64,000 nucleotides of DNA from Variovorax sp. OV700. GTDB lineage: Bacteria; Pseudomonadota; Gammaproteobacteria; Burkholderiales; Burkholderiaceae_C. Both the position numbers and the translations under genes were made by a program. The notes beneath the pieces were generated by a model. The model made no database searches, was not told where the DNA came from, and worked only from the letters and a program-made list of their open reading frames with translations. The stretch is taken from positions 248,001-312,000 of the forward strand of contig NZ_FNDR01000005.1 of assembly GCF_900099805.1 (NCBI RefSeq), in the 5' to 3' direction. This document shows positions 17,217 to 27,894 of this stretch, piece by piece. Positions within the stretch are counted from its first letter, which is position 1. The number at the start of each line of letters is the position of its first letter.

Positions 17217-17262
17217 CAGGCCGGCCGGGAAGACAAGCTGCAAAAACATCGGAGACAAAACC

Positions 17263-18258
17263 ATGAAACCCACTCATCGCATTCTGGCCACCGCAAGCCT
17301 TGGCCTCGCACTTGCCGCTTCGGCGGCTTCGACGGCCTCCGCGGCCGGCGCCGACACATGGCCCGCCAAGCCGATCACCTTCATCGTGCCCACTGCACCC
17401 GCGGGGTCCACCGACATCATTGCGCGCATGGTGGCCGACCCGCTGCAGCGCGCCTTGGGCCAGCCCATCGTGGTCGACAACAAACCTGGCGCCAGCGGCA
17501 ACATCGGCACCGAGGCCGTGGCGCGCGCGGCGCCCGATGGCTACACGCTGCTGATGCAATATTCGGGCTACCACGTCGGCAACCCCGCGCTCTTTCCGCA
17601 GATCAAGTGGAACCCGACCAAGGACTTCGTGCCCGTTGCACTGGTGATGCGCGCACCGCACGTCGTCGCAGTGAGCGGCAAGCTGCCGGTCAACTCGATG
17701 AAGGAGCTGATCGAATACGGCAAGAAGAAAAAGGAGGGCGGCCTTTTCTACGCTTCTTCGGGCAACGGCTCCATCCAGCACATCGCGGGCGAGCTGCTGT
17801 CGCGGCAGGCAAAGCAGCTGATGACGCACGTGCCCTACAAGGGCTCCGGACCGGCCATCAACGACCTGATCGCGGGCAATGTCGACATGTTCATCACCAC
17901 GCCGCCCTCGGTCATCGGCCACTTCGCGGGCGGGCGCATCAAGCCGCTGGCCTACACCGGCAGCAAGCGCCATCCGTCCATGCCCGACGTGCCGACCTCG
18001 GCCGAGGCCGGGCTGCCGGGCTACGAGGTCGAATCGTGGTTCGCGGTGTTCGCACCGGCCAAGACGCCGCCGGACGTCGTCGCCAAGCTCAGCGCAGAGA
18101 TCAAGAAGATCGTCGAGAGCGAGTCGTTCCGCAAGAAGGTGGACGAGCAGGGCGCCTTCGCCACCTACATGGACCCAGCGGCATTGGGCAAGTTCGTCGA
18201 CCAGGAATTGGCGGCCTGGGCGAAGGTGATCAAGGCGGCGGACATCAAGCCAGACTGA
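17263..18258 (+). CDS. Bug-family periplasmic binding protein (tripartite tricarboxylate transport)
   Basis: A 331-residue protein with an N-terminal signal peptide (a hydrophobic, Ala-rich stretch to about residue 28, cleaved near ASA-AGA). The mature part shows the Bug signatures: WPAKPITFIVPTAPAGSTD, the NKPGASGNIG binding loop and APDGYTLL. Bug proteins capture carboxylates for TctAB-type carriers; no TctA or TctB gene is nearby, as is common in this group. Being in the CoA-transferase/lyase operon, it probably binds the acid that those enzymes use. Confidence 0.92.
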   Translation: MKPTHRILATASLGLALAASAASTASAAGADTWPAKPITFIVPTAPAGSTDIIARMVADPLQRALGQPIVVDNKPGASGNIGTEAVARAAPDGYTLLMQYSGYHVGNPALFPQIKWNPTKDFVPVALVMRAPHVVAVSGKLPVNSMKELIEYGKKKKEGGLFYASSGNGSIQHIAGELLSRQAKQLMTHVPYKGSGPAINDLIAGNVDMFITTPPSVIGHFAGGRIKPLAYTGSKRHPSMPDVPTSAEAGLPGYEVESWFAVFAPAKTPPDVVAKLSAEIKKIVESESFRKKVDEQGAFATYMDPAALGKFVDQELAAWAKVIKAADIKPD

Positions 18259-18285
18259 GCGACTTCTTTGGCGGCGGACGGGCGA

Positions 18286-18852
18286 TCAGCCCGCGATCAG
18301 CTTCTGCACCAGCTCCGCCGTGGTCCCCGCCGCGTACTTGCGCATCAGCCGCGCCCGGTGCAGCTCGACAGTGCGGTGGCTGATGCCCAGCGCCTTGCCG
18401 ATCTCCTTGGACGTGAGCCCGCGCATCACCTGCGCCGCCACCTCGCGCTCGCGCGGCGTGAGCTCGGCCTTGACCGCGCGGCGCGATCCCAGGTCTTCGA
18501 AGGTCCAGATGCCGGCCTCGTGCGGCGCGGCCCGGTTCATGGCGTGGCCGGTGACGTGGCACCAGAAGGTTTCGCCGGCAATGGCACCGTGCAGGCCGCC
18601 CAGGCGCTTCATCATGCGGTTGTCGGCATAGCGGCCGCTGGCGTTGAGAAAGGGCTCCATGCGCTTGCCGATACGCTCGAACTCGGCCACGCTCGGGTAG
18701 AGAATGCTGAACGAATGCCCGACCAATGCAGAGGGCGTTGCACCAAAAATCTCGCACACCCGCTCGTTGCAGGCCACGATGGTGCGGTTGCGCGAAACCA
18801 CCATGCCCACGGGGGCATGCTCGAAGGCCAGGCGGTAATCGATCTCCTGCAT
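18286..18852 (-). CDS. PAS-LuxR transcriptional regulator
   Basis: A 188-residue protein: an N-terminal PAS domain (about 7-115; VGMVVSRNRTIVACNERVCE) and a C-terminal LuxR helix-turn-helix (about 125-188; LTPREREVAAQVMRGLTSKEIG and ISHRTVELHRARL). There is no phosphoacceptor receiver domain, so it senses a small molecule or redox state through PAS. It is divergent from scoA, with a perfect 10-bp inverted repeat between them, and is therefore the likely regulator of scoAB and possibly of the convergent lyase operon. Confidence 0.9.
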   Translation of the reverse strand: MQEIDYRLAFEHAPVGMVVSRNRTIVACNERVCEIFGATPSALVGHSFSILYPSVAEFERIGKRMEPFLNASGRYADNRMMKRLGGLHGAIAGETFWCHVTGHAMNRAAPHEAGIWTFEDLGSRRAVKAELTPREREVAAQVMRGLTSKEIGKALGISHRTVELHRARLMRKYAAGTTAELVQKLIAG

Positions 18853-18871
18853 CGGGGGTCACCATTACGAA

Positions 18872-18897
18872 ATACTACGTATACGACTACGTAGTAT
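18872..18897. promoter_or_regulatory. Perfect 10-bp inverted repeat, candidate PAS-LuxR operator
   Basis: ATACTACGTA (18872-18881) and TACGTAGTAT (18888-18897) are exact reverse complements separated by 6 bp. The site is 20 bp upstream of the regulator start and 59 bp upstream of scoA. A 26-bp AT-rich dyad stands out strongly in this GC-rich DNA and fits dimer binding by a LuxR-type helix-turn-helix. The half-site also contains the palindrome TACGTA. Confidence 0.7.
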
Positions 18898-18956
18898 CGT
18901 TCAAGGCTGTTTCGCAACGCTTTCGCCAACTCTCCACCATCCATCAAGGAGCCCGA

Positions 18957-19760
18957 GTGAACAAGATTTATCCCTCCGCAGACGCGGCACTCAAGGGGGT
19001 CGTGGCCGACGGGCAGACGCTCGCGGTCGGCGGCTTCGGCCTGTGCGGCATTCCCGAGGCGCTGATCGATGCGCTCAAGGACACCGGCGTGCAGAACCTC
19101 ACCGTCATCTCGAACAACGCGGGCGTCGACGGCTTCGGCCTCGGCAAGCTGCTCGAGACGCGGCAGATCAAGAAGATGATCGCGTCGTACGTGGGCGAGA
19201 ACAAGGAGTTCGAGCGCCAGTACCTCGCGGGCGAGCTCGCGCTGGAGTTCACGCCCCAGGGCACGCTGGCGGAAAAGCTGCGCGCGGGCGGCGCGGGCAT
19301 TCCGGCCTTCTTCACCAAGACCGGTGTCGGCACGCAAGTGGCCGAGGGCAAAGAGCTGCGCGAGTTCGACGGCGAAACCTACGTGATGGAACGCTCGCTG
19401 GTACCCGATGTGGCGCTGGTCAAGGCCGACGTGGCCGACAAGTCGGGCAACCTGCGCTTCCGTCTGACGGCGCGCAACTTCAACCCCGCTGCTGCCATGG
19501 CCGGCAAGATCTGCATCGTCGAAGTCGAGAAGATCGTCGAAGTGGGCGAGCTGGCCCCTGACGACATTCACCTGCCGGGCATCTACGTGCACCGCATCGT
19601 GCTCAATGCCAAGCCCGAGAAGCGCATCGAAAAGCGCACCGTGAGCGCGGCCGCGCCCACCGACGCAGCGGCCGCCAAGGTCGAAGCGCAGGCCGCCATT
19701 GCGCAGGCCGCCGCCGGCAGCGAAGTGCCCGTCCCCGTCAAGAACAACAAAGGAGCCTGA
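18957..19760 (+). CDS. scoA: 3-oxoacid CoA-transferase subunit A
   Basis: A 267-residue subunit starting at GTG 18957 ([14 protein letters not shown]) after AAGGAGCCCGA. The glycine-rich [14 protein letters not shown] and [12 protein letters not shown] segments are typical of family I CoA-transferase alpha subunits (ScoA/AtoD/PcaI). With ScoB it transfers CoA from succinyl-CoA to acetoacetate (or another 3-oxoacid). It is about 30 residues longer than usual because of an Ala/Pro-rich C-terminal tail (about residues 225-267). It lies 1 bp upstream of scoB and is divergent from the PAS-LuxR gene. Confidence 0.93.
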   Translation: MNKIYPSADAALKGVVADGQTLAVGGFGLCGIPEALIDALKDTGVQNLTVISNNAGVDGFGLGKLLETRQIKKMIASYVGENKEFERQYLAGELALEFTPQGTLAEKLRAGGAGIPAFFTKTGVGTQVAEGKELREFDGETYVMERSLVPDVALVKADVADKSGNLRFRLTARNFNPAAAMAGKICIVEVEKIVEVGELAPDDIHLPGIYVHRIVLNAKPEKRIEKRTVSAAAPTDAAAAKVEAQAAIAQAAAGSEVPVPVKNNKGA

Positions 19761-19761
19761 G

Positions 19762-20400
19762 ATGCCCTGGACCCAAGACCAAATGGCCGCGCGCGCGGCG
19801 CAAGAGCTCGAAGACGGCTTCTACGTGAACCTGGGCATCGGCATTCCCACGCTCGTGGCCAACTTTGTCGGCGACAAGGAAGTGTGGCTGCAGAGCGAGA
19901 ACGGCATGCTGGGCATCGGCCCGTTCCCGACCGAGGACCAGGTCGACGCCGACCTGATCAACGCCGGCAAGCAGACCGTCACCACGCTGCCGGGCTCGGC
20001 CATCTTCGGCAGCCACGACAGCTTCGCGATGATCCGCGGCGGCAAGATCAACCTCTCGATCCTCGGCGCGATGCAGGTCAGCCTGAAGGGCGACCTCGCC
20101 AACTGGATGATCCCCGGCAAGATGGTGAAGGGCATGGGCGGCGCCATGGACCTCGTGGCCGGCGTGAAGCGCGTCATCGTGCTGATGGAGCACGTCGCGA
20201 AAAAGAAGGACGGCACCGAGGACCTCAAGATCCTCGAGAAGTGCACGCTGCCGCTGACGGGCGTGGGCGTGGTCGACCGCATCATCACCGACCTGGCCGT
20301 GATGGATGTTGTGCCTGAAGGCCTCAAGGTGGTCGAGCTTGCACCGGGCGTGAGCTTCGATACGCTACAAGCCAAGACCGGCGCCAAGCTGATCCCATAG
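19762..20400 (+). CDS. scoB: 3-oxoacid CoA-transferase subunit B
   Basis: A 212-residue beta subunit with the catalytic SENG motif (Glu 46), the residue that forms the glutamyl-CoA thioester, and the family's [10 protein letters not shown] and GGAMDLVAG stretches. It starts right after scoA behind AGGAGCCTGAG and completes the heterodimer. A strong rho-independent terminator follows 27 bp after the stop. Substrate choice (acetoacetate or 3-oxoadipate) cannot be read from sequence, but no protocatechuate pathway genes are near, and an HMG-CoA lyase is, which favours acetoacetate. Confidence 0.93.
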   Translation: MPWTQDQMAARAAQELEDGFYVNLGIGIPTLVANFVGDKEVWLQSENGMLGIGPFPTEDQVDADLINAGKQTVTTLPGSAIFGSHDSFAMIRGGKINLSILGAMQVSLKGDLANWMIPGKMVKGMGGAMDLVAGVKRVIVLMEHVAKKKDGTEDLKILEKCTLPLTGVGVVDRIITDLAVMDVVPEGLKVVELAPGVSFDTLQAKTGAKLIP

Positions 20401-20427
20401 GCCGCGGGTGCGCATTTGCCGGCAAAG

Positions 20428-20461
20428 AGCAGGGCTGCAACGCGCGGCCCTGCTTTTTTTT
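20428..20461 (+). terminator. Rho-independent terminator after scoAB
   Basis: AGCAGGGC (20428-20435) pairs with GCCCTGCT (20447-20454) around an 11-nt loop and runs into eight consecutive T. It separates scoB from the convergent LysR gene, whose stop codon lies within the T run region. Confidence 0.9.
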
Positions 20462-21428
20462 ATGGAGCGGCCTTCGACGAAGGTTTGGTGGAGCGTGCGG
20501 CCCTGGCCGGTGCGCCGTTGCTGTTGTTGTCCATGCCCTGCGGCAGCAGCAGCACCTCGCGCTGCGCCTCGGCCGTCTCGCGCAGGAAGCTCCACACGGC
20601 CTGCATGCGCACCAGGTGCTTGGTCTCTACCGGCATTGACATCCAGAACGTGCGCGTGAAATTCGCCTGGCCCTCCAGCACCGGGCGCAAGGTCGGGTCC
20701 CGCTCAGCGACGAAGGCCGGAAGCACCGCGATGCCCGCGCCTGCCGCCACCGCCTGGTGCTGCGCGAGCACGCTGGTGCTGCGCAGCGCAAAGGCGTCGG
20801 GCCGGTGCAGCTCGTCGAGGTACTGCAGTTCCTTGCTGAAGAGCAGGTCGTCCACGTAGCTGATGAAGGTGTGGCCGCGCAAGTCTTCGCGCGTCTTGAT
20901 GGGCTTGTGGGCGGCGAGGTACTGCTTGGCGGCGTAGAGCCGCAGCGTGTAGTCGGTGAGCTTGGTCACGACCACGGCGCCGCGCGCCGGCCGCTCCAGC
21001 GAGATCACGATGTCGGCCTCGCGGCGCGACAGATGCACCAGCCGCGGCATCGCCAGCAGGTCGATGGTGAGCTTGGGGTGCTGCTGCGCAAACCGTGCGA
21101 GCTGCGGCGCCAGCACCACGGTGCCGAAGCCTTCGGTCGCTCCGATGCGGATCAGCCCCGACAGGCCCTCCTGCGAGGCCGGCGCGGTGCTTTCCACCGC
21201 CCGGAACGCGCTCTCCATGGCCTCGACCTGCGGCTGCAGCTTGCGGCCCGCTTCGGTGAGCCGATGGCCGCCCGCCTCGCGCGAGAAAAGCGGCGCGCCC
21301 ACTTCCTTTTCGAGTGCCTGGATGCGCCGCGCCACCGTGGTGTGGTCCACCTCCAGCCGGCGCGCCGCGCTCATCAGCGTGCCCGAGCGGGCCAGTTCCA
21401 GAAAGTAGCGAAGGTTGTCCCAGTCCAT
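20460..21428 (-). CDS. LysR-family regulator next to the valine-degradation genes
   Basis: A 322-residue LysR protein starting at ATG 21428 ([18 protein letters not shown]). The helix-turn-helix ([20 protein letters not shown]) has the DHTTVARRI variant seen in a common beta-proteobacterial subgroup. The effector domain is complete and the C-terminus is a low-complexity Ala/Ser/Lys tail. It is divergent from mmsA at 21568, with an ATTTG/CAAAT dyad between, so it probably controls mmsA, the acyl-CoA dehydrogenase gene, the hydrolase gene and mmsB. A longer frame upstream exists but lacks LysR features. Confidence 0.9.
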   Translation of the reverse strand: MDWDNLRYFLELARSGTLMSAARRLEVDHTTVARRIQALEKEVGAPLFSREAGGHRLTEAGRKLQPQVEAMESAFRAVESTAPASQEGLSGLIRIGATEGFGTVVLAPQLARFAQQHPKLTIDLLAMPRLVHLSRREADIVISLERPARGAVVVTKLTDYTLRLYAAKQYLAAHKPIKTREDLRGHTFISYVDDLLFSKELQYLDELHRPDAFALRSTSVLAQHQAVAAGAGIAVLPAFVAERDPTLRPVLEGQANFTRTFWMSMPVETKHLVRMQAVWSFLRETAEAQREVLLLPQGMDNNSNGAPARAARSTKPSSKAAP

Positions 21429-21480
21429 GTGCTTGCGTCTCGTGGCGCTGACTCTGCATTTTTGCAAAGCGATAGCGCAT

Positions 21481-21503
21481 ATTTGTCTATTGTCATGGCA
21501 AAT
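21481..21503. promoter_or_regulatory. Dyad in the LysR/mmsA intergenic region
   Basis: ATTTG (21481-21485) and CAAAT (21499-21503) form an inverted repeat with a 13-bp spacer, and an 8-bp palindrome TTTGCAAA lies at 21461-21468. Related TGCAAAG sequences occur on both sides. The size and place fit LysR recognition and activation sites upstream of mmsA. The arms are short, so this is tentative. Confidence 0.4.
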
Positions 21504-21567
21504 CTGCAAAGCTAGGATGCGGCTTGAACCTGCCAGCCAGGCCCGTATTCACAGGAGACAAAACCCC

Positions 21568-23091
<1,524 letters not shown>

Positions 23092-23103
23092 GAAACCGGG
23101 CGA

Positions 23104-24258
23104 ATGGACTTCGAACTTTCCGAAGAGCAGCGCGCCTTCGCGCAGAGTGCGCGCGACTTTGCACAGGCTGAGTTCGCGCCCCATGCGGCCCTGTGGGATG
23201 CGGAGGCCATCTTTCCGAAAGAGGCCATCGCCAAGGCCGGCGAGCTGGGCTTCTGCGGGCTCTACGCGCCAGAGCGCATCGGCGGCCTCGGGCTGCCGCG
23301 GCTCGATTCCGCGCTGGTGTTCGAGGAGATGGCCGCGGTCGATCCGTCGACCACGGCCTTCATCACGATCCACAACATGGCCACGTGGATGCTTGGCACC
23401 TGGGCGACCGATGCGGTCGCAAAGCAGTGGGGCGAAGACTTGACGAGCGGCCGCAAGCTCGCTTCCTACTGCCTCACCGAACCAGGCGCCGGATCGGATG
23501 CGGGCTCGCTCAAGACGCGCGCCGAGTTGCAGGGCCATGAATACGTCATCAACGGCGGCAAGGCCTTCATCTCGGGTGCGGGCGCGACCGACGTGCTGGT
23601 GCTCATGGCGCGCACGGGCGGCGGCGGCGCGGGCGGCATCTCGGCCTTTGCGGTGCCGGCCGACGCGCCGGGCGTGAGCTACGGCAAGAAGGAGCACAAG
23701 ATGGGCTGGAACAGCCAGCCCACGCGCACCATCAACTTCGACAACGTGCGCGTGCCGGCCGAGAACCTGCTGGGCAAGGAAGGCGAGGGCTTTCGCATTG
23801 CCATGAAGGGGCTCGACGGCGGGCGCATCAACATCGCGACCTGCTCGGTGGGCGCGGCGCAGGGCGCGCTCGATGCGGCGCGCCGCTATCTGCACGAGCG
23901 CCAGCAGTTCGGCAAGCCGATCGCGAGCTTCCAGGCCTTGCAGTTCAAGCTGGCCGACATGGCAACCGAGCTGGTCGCGGCGCGGCAGATGGTGCGGCTC
24001 GCGGCAAGCAAGCTCGATGCGGGCCATGCCGATGCCAGCACCTATTGCGCCATGGCCAAGCGCTTTGCGACCGATGCGGGCTTCAACATCTGCAACGACG
24101 CACTGCAGCTGCACGGCGGCTACGGCTACCTGAGCGAGTTCCCGCTGGAGCGACTGGTGCGCGATACCCGCGTGCACCAGATCCTCGAAGGCACCAACGA
24201 GATCATGCGCGTGATCGTTGCGCGAAAATTGCTGGAAGGGGACAGCGACATCCGCTAA
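23104..24258 (+). CDS. Acyl-CoA dehydrogenase, probably isobutyryl-CoA dehydrogenase
   Basis: A 384-residue flavoprotein of standard ACAD length. It has the FAD-binding CLTEPGAGSDAGSL segment, the GAG/GG-rich middle domain, the NFDNVRVPAENLLG loop and the C-terminal QLHGGYGYL and LEGTNEIMR motifs, where the Glu is the catalytic base. It oxidises a short branched acyl-CoA to the enoyl-CoA and passes electrons to ETF. Placement between mmsA and the 3-hydroxyisobutyryl-CoA hydrolase gene makes isobutyryl-CoA the likely substrate, giving methacrylyl-CoA. Confidence 0.93.
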   Translation: MDFELSEEQRAFAQSARDFAQAEFAPHAALWDAEAIFPKEAIAKAGELGFCGLYAPERIGGLGLPRLDSALVFEEMAAVDPSTTAFITIHNMATWMLGTWATDAVAKQWGEDLTSGRKLASYCLTEPGAGSDAGSLKTRAELQGHEYVINGGKAFISGAGATDVLVLMARTGGGGAGGISAFAVPADAPGVSYGKKEHKMGWNSQPTRTINFDNVRVPAENLLGKEGEGFRIAMKGLDGGRINIATCSVGAAQGALDAARRYLHERQQFGKPIASFQALQFKLADMATELVAARQMVRLAASKLDAGHADASTYCAMAKRFATDAGFNICNDALQLHGGYGYLSEFPLERLVRDTRVHQILEGTNEIMRVIVARKLLEGDSDIR

Positions 24259-24288
24259 AGCCTCGCACCCAGAACCTCTTTCAAGACA

Positions 24289-25404
24289 ATGACCGACTCC
24301 GTAGTTCTCTTCGATGAAATTAAGACCGCCGGCGGCCAGCGCTTCGGCGTGGCAACGCTCAACGCACCGGCATCGCTCAACGCGCTTTCCGTGGACATGG
24401 TGCGCCTGCTCACGCCCAAGCTGCGCGAATGGGCGGCCGACGACGGCATCGTCGGCGTGCTGCTGCAGGCCGCGGGCGAGAAAGCCTTTTGCGCCGGTGG
24501 CGACCTGCGCCAGCTGTATCAAACCCTGCTCGAATGCGGCCCCGCGCGCAACACCTATGCCGAAGATTTCTTCCGCGAGGAATACGAGGTCGACTACCTG
24601 ATCCACACCTTTCCCAAGCCCTTCCTCTGCTGGGGCCACGGCATCGTGATGGGCGGTGGCGTGGGTCTGATGTCGGGCTGTTCGCACCGCGTGGTCACTG
24701 TGCAGAGCCGCATCGCCATGCCTGAGATCAGCATCGGGCTCTATCCCGATGTGGGTGGCAGTTGGTTCCTCCGGCGCGCGCCGGGGCGCACGGGTCTGTT
24801 CCTGGCGCTCACGGCCGCCAACCTCAATGCGGCCGACGCCATCTTCTGCGGGCTGGCCGACGTGCTGGTGCCGCATGAGCACAAGGGCCAGGTACTCGAG
24901 GCAATTGCCGCAACGCGCTGGCACGGCGAGCAGAAGGCCGACCGCGCCGAGCTTTCGCGAATCCTCGCGCGGGCGGGCGAGGGCGCGCAGTTGCCGCCAT
25001 CCAAAGTGCGCGAGCACTACGACACCATCAATGCGCTGATGGCCGGTGACGACTTGCTCGACATCGCGAAGCGCCTGCGCAACCTGCAGAGCGACGACCC
25101 GTGGCTGCAGTCCGCTTCCAAGACATTCATGAAGGGCGCCCCGAGCTCGGCTGCGCTGAGCTTCGAGCTTTGGCAGCGCGTGCACCGCATGTCGCTGGCC
25201 GAGGTGTTCCGGCTCGAATACTGGGCCTCGCTGGGCTTCTGCGCGCACAAGGACTTTGCCGAGGGCATCCGCGCGGTGCTGATCGACAAGGACCGCAATC
25301 CACGCTGGAACCCCGCCACCATCGAAGAGATCACGCCCGCGTTCATCGAAGACCACCTGCGTCCGCGCGGCGAGATGCCGGTGGAACTGGCTGCGCTGGT
25401 CTGA
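24289..25404 (+). CDS. 3-hydroxyisobutyryl-CoA hydrolase-type enoyl-CoA hydratase/isomerase family protein
   Basis: A 371-residue crotonase-fold protein, about 100 residues longer than plain enoyl-CoA hydratases and the right length for HIBCH. It contains the oxyanion-hole segments AFCAGGDLRQLY and GHGIVMGGGVGLMSG, then MPEISIGLYPDVGGSWFL, characteristic of HIBCH. It releases 3-hydroxyisobutyrate from its CoA ester, protecting the cell from reactive methacrylyl-CoA. The methacrylyl-CoA hydratase needed before it is not encoded in this cluster and must be elsewhere. Confidence 0.92.
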   Translation: MTDSVVLFDEIKTAGGQRFGVATLNAPASLNALSVDMVRLLTPKLREWAADDGIVGVLLQAAGEKAFCAGGDLRQLYQTLLECGPARNTYAEDFFREEYEVDYLIHTFPKPFLCWGHGIVMGGGVGLMSGCSHRVVTVQSRIAMPEISIGLYPDVGGSWFLRRAPGRTGLFLALTAANLNAADAIFCGLADVLVPHEHKGQVLEAIAATRWHGEQKADRAELSRILARAGEGAQLPPSKVREHYDTINALMAGDDLLDIAKRLRNLQSDDPWLQSASKTFMKGAPSSAALSFELWQRVHRMSLAEVFRLEYWASLGFCAHKDFAEGIRAVLIDKDRNPRWNPATIEEITPAFIEDHLRPRGEMPVELAALV

Positions 25405-25435
25405 GTTCTTCTACAAATACAACGGAGACAAGCAA

Positions 25436-26335
25436 ATGAAAATCGCATTCATCGGCCTCGGCCACATGGGCGGCCCCATGGCAATGAACCTGCGGAAGGC
25501 AGGCTACACGCTCAAGGCGTTCGACCTCTCGGAAGAGGCCTGCAAGAAATACGATGCTGAAGGCCTGCCCATTGCCGCATCGGCTGCCGAATCGGTGACC
25601 GATGCGGACGTGGTCATCAGCATGCTCCCGGCCAGCGTGCACGTGGAAGGCCTGTTTCTCGGCAGCGCTGGCAGGCCGGCGCTGCTCGACAGCATTCGCG
25701 CCGGCGCGCTCGTGATCGACAGCAGCACCATCGCGGCCGCCACGTCGCGCAAGGTGGCCGAAGCGGCCGCTGCCAAGGGCATTGCGATGATCGATGCGCC
25801 GGTTTCCGGCGGCACCGGCGGCGCCATCGCTGGCACGCTGACCTTCATGGTCGGCGGCGAAACCGACGACCTCGACCGCGCGCGTCCGGTGCTCGAGAAG
25901 ATGGGTGCCAACATCTTCCACGCGGGCGGCATCGGTGCGGGCCAGACCGCGAAGATCTGCAACAACATGCTGCTCGGCATCCTGATGATCGGCACTTCCG
26001 AAGCGCTGGCGCTGGGCGTTGCCAACGGGCTCGACCCCAAGGTGCTGTCCGAAATCATGCGGCGCAGTTCCGGCGGCAACTGGGTGCTCGAAAAGTACAA
26101 CCCGATGCCCGGCGTCATGGAAGCAGCACCGGCATCGAAGAACTATGCGGGCGGATTCGGCACCGACCTGATGCTCAAGGACCTGGGCCTCGCGCAAGAA
26201 AATGCCACGGCGGTTCGCGCCGCCACGCCGCTCGGCGGGCTGGCGCGCAGCCTGTATGCGGCGCACAGCCTCGCGGGCCATGGCGCACTGGATTTTTCAA
26301 GCGTGCTGAAGCTGGTGCAGAAGTCGTCGTCGTAG
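25436..26335 (+). CDS. mmsB: 3-hydroxyisobutyrate dehydrogenase
   Basis: A 299-residue beta-hydroxyacid dehydrogenase. The Rossmann motif FIGLGHMGGPMAMNLRKAGY starts at residue 4, the family signature DAPVSGGTGGAIAGTLTFMV follows, and the catalytic Lys is in GQTAKICNNMLLG. It oxidises 3-hydroxyisobutyrate to methylmalonate semialdehyde with NAD+, feeding MmsA. It is the final gene of the valine operon; a small convergent gene begins 3 bp after its stop. Confidence 0.95.
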   Translation: MKIAFIGLGHMGGPMAMNLRKAGYTLKAFDLSEEACKKYDAEGLPIAASAAESVTDADVVISMLPASVHVEGLFLGSAGRPALLDSIRAGALVIDSSTIAAATSRKVAEAAAAKGIAMIDAPVSGGTGGAIAGTLTFMVGGETDDLDRARPVLEKMGANIFHAGGIGAGQTAKICNNMLLGILMIGTSEALALGVANGLDPKVLSEIMRRSSGGNWVLEKYNPMPGVMEAAPASKNYAGGFGTDLMLKDLGLAQENATAVRAATPLGGLARSLYAAHSLAGHGALDFSSVLKLVQKSSS

Positions 26336-26338
26336 CGC

Positions 26339-26494
26339 CTAGCCAAACAGCGCGTTGTTGGCCCACAGAAGGGCCAGCACGCCCACGAACAGCAGCAGAA
26401 ACACGACCCATGCGCGCGTGAAAGCCTGCGTCTCCGTGATATCGGCGGGAGCCGTTTCGGGCGGATTAGGGGCGCTGGGCGTGTGTGGGTTCAT
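26339..26494 (-). CDS. Small single-span membrane protein
   Basis: A 51-residue protein: a Pro/Thr-rich hydrophilic N-terminus (about 25 residues) and one transmembrane helix (AWVVFLLLFVGVLALLW) near the C-terminus. It starts inside the 3' end of the upstream MFS carrier gene, overlapping by 29 bp in another frame. I do not recognise a family. The clear hydrophobic span and position make it a plausible real gene, perhaps translationally coupled to the carrier. Confidence 0.55.
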   Translation of the reverse strand: MNPHTPSAPNPPETAPADITETQAFTRAWVVFLLLFVGVLALLWANNALFG

Positions 26495-27749
26495 TCCCGA
26501 CTGTACCCTGCGGCCGCGGCCTTGCCGCCGCCGTGCGCACCTTCGACATGGCGACCAGGACTCCCGCTGCGACCAGGTTGGCAGCGATGCTGGCGAGTAT
26601 CGGAAGCGTGTAGCTGCGGCTGATGTCGAAGGCAAAGCCCGCCGCGCTCGGGCCGACCAGGGTGCCGAAGGCGACGCTGGTGTACAGCACGCCCAGAATC
26701 GCGCCGATGTTGCGGCCGCCGAAATAGTCCATGACCAGTGCGGGCAGCAACGCGACGAACCCGCCGTAGAACACACCATAGGCAAACGCGAAGGCCGCCA
26801 GCCCCCAGAACTGGCTTGAGGCTGCCCATACGACCAGTGAAAGCGCCATGCCCGTGGACATCAGCGGCAGCGCAAGCTGTCGACTCAGTCGATCGGCCAA
26901 GTCGCCCAGGAAAAAGCGCCCCGCCGTGCTGCCGATGCCAATCGCTCCGAGCAACAGCACCGCCGAACTGGTTGGCAGGCCATGGTCGAGTGCGTAGGGA
27001 ACCAGGTGGACAAAGGGTACGAAGAGGCCGAACGAACTGATCAGGCACGCCGCATAGAGACCGGCGAACCGGCGTGACCTGACTGCTTCGCGCAACGTGG
27101 AGCCTGCGGGCACGGCCGACGAAGCCTGCGGCTGCGGCGGATCGCCATCGGGGCCGAGCCCACGGTCGCGCGGATCGTTCTCGATCAGCAGCGCCATGCC
27201 CACGCCCACCACCACGACCAGCGCACCGAGCGCCAGATAGGCATCGCGCCATCCGAAGGTCTCGACGAGGAACGATGCGAGCGGCGGCATCAGCAGCGTG
27301 CCCACGCCGATGCCGCTCACCGCCAGCCCCGAGGCGAACCCGCGGCGCTTCAAGAACCAGCGTTGCACCGCACCCAGCACTGGCACGTAGGATGCGCCGA
27401 CCCCAAGACCGACGCCGATCCCATACGCGAGGTAGATCTGCGTGAGGCTTTGTGCTCGTCCCGCCGCCACCAGTCCCAGGCCGAGCATCAGCATGCCCGC
27501 GACCGCCAGCCGCCGCGAGCCCCATCGGTCCGCCAGCGGGCCGCTGACCACGCCCAGTCCGAAATAAAGAAAGCCCGCGATCGAGAACACCAGCGATGCC
27601 GATCCGCGCGAGGCGCCGAAATCCTTCTGCAGCGATTCGAGGAAGGCGCCGATGGTGTAGGCGCTGCCGAAGCCGACGAGAGTGACGGCGAAAGCGCCTG
27701 CGACCACGAACCAGCCGCGGAAGATGGGTGTGGAGAGTCGATTGGACAT
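26466..27749 (-). CDS. MFS transporter, oxalate/formate or monocarboxylate type
   Basis: A 427-residue carrier with 12 predicted membrane spans in two halves joined by a hydrophilic loop rich in D, G and P (residues about 200-225). FRGWFVVAGAF at the N-terminus, and the loop 2-3 motif GPLADRWGSRRLAVAG, fit the OFA/monocarboxylate branch of the major facilitator superfamily. The start is ATG 27749 (MSNRLSTPIF). It is divergent from the LysR gene at 27895, which may regulate it. The substrate is probably a small organic anion. Confidence 0.87.
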   Translation of the reverse strand: MSNRLSTPIFRGWFVVAGAFAVTLVGFGSAYTIGAFLESLQKDFGASRGSASLVFSIAGFLYFGLGVVSGPLADRWGSRRLAVAGMLMLGLGLVAAGRAQSLTQIYLAYGIGVGLGVGASYVPVLGAVQRWFLKRRGFASGLAVSGIGVGTLLMPPLASFLVETFGWRDAYLALGALVVVVGVGMALLIENDPRDRGLGPDGDPPQPQASSAVPAGSTLREAVRSRRFAGLYAACLISSFGLFVPFVHLVPYALDHGLPTSSAVLLLGAIGIGSTAGRFFLGDLADRLSRQLALPLMSTGMALSLVVWAASSQFWGLAAFAFAYGVFYGGFVALLPALVMDYFGGRNIGAILGVLYTSVAFGTLVGPSAAGFAFDISRSYTLPILASIAANLVAAGVLVAMSKVRTAAARPRPQGTVGNEPTHAQRP

Positions 27750-27894
27750 GGTTTGCTCAGAATATCTAATGGATAGAGAATCGGCTTCAGCGCAACGACA
27801 TGATCTCTTAATCGTTTGAATGGGAATGATCGTCATTCGTGCGCGGCCCGGCAAACCAGATTTTCTGAGGCATTCAGATCAGATAGGCTAAACC

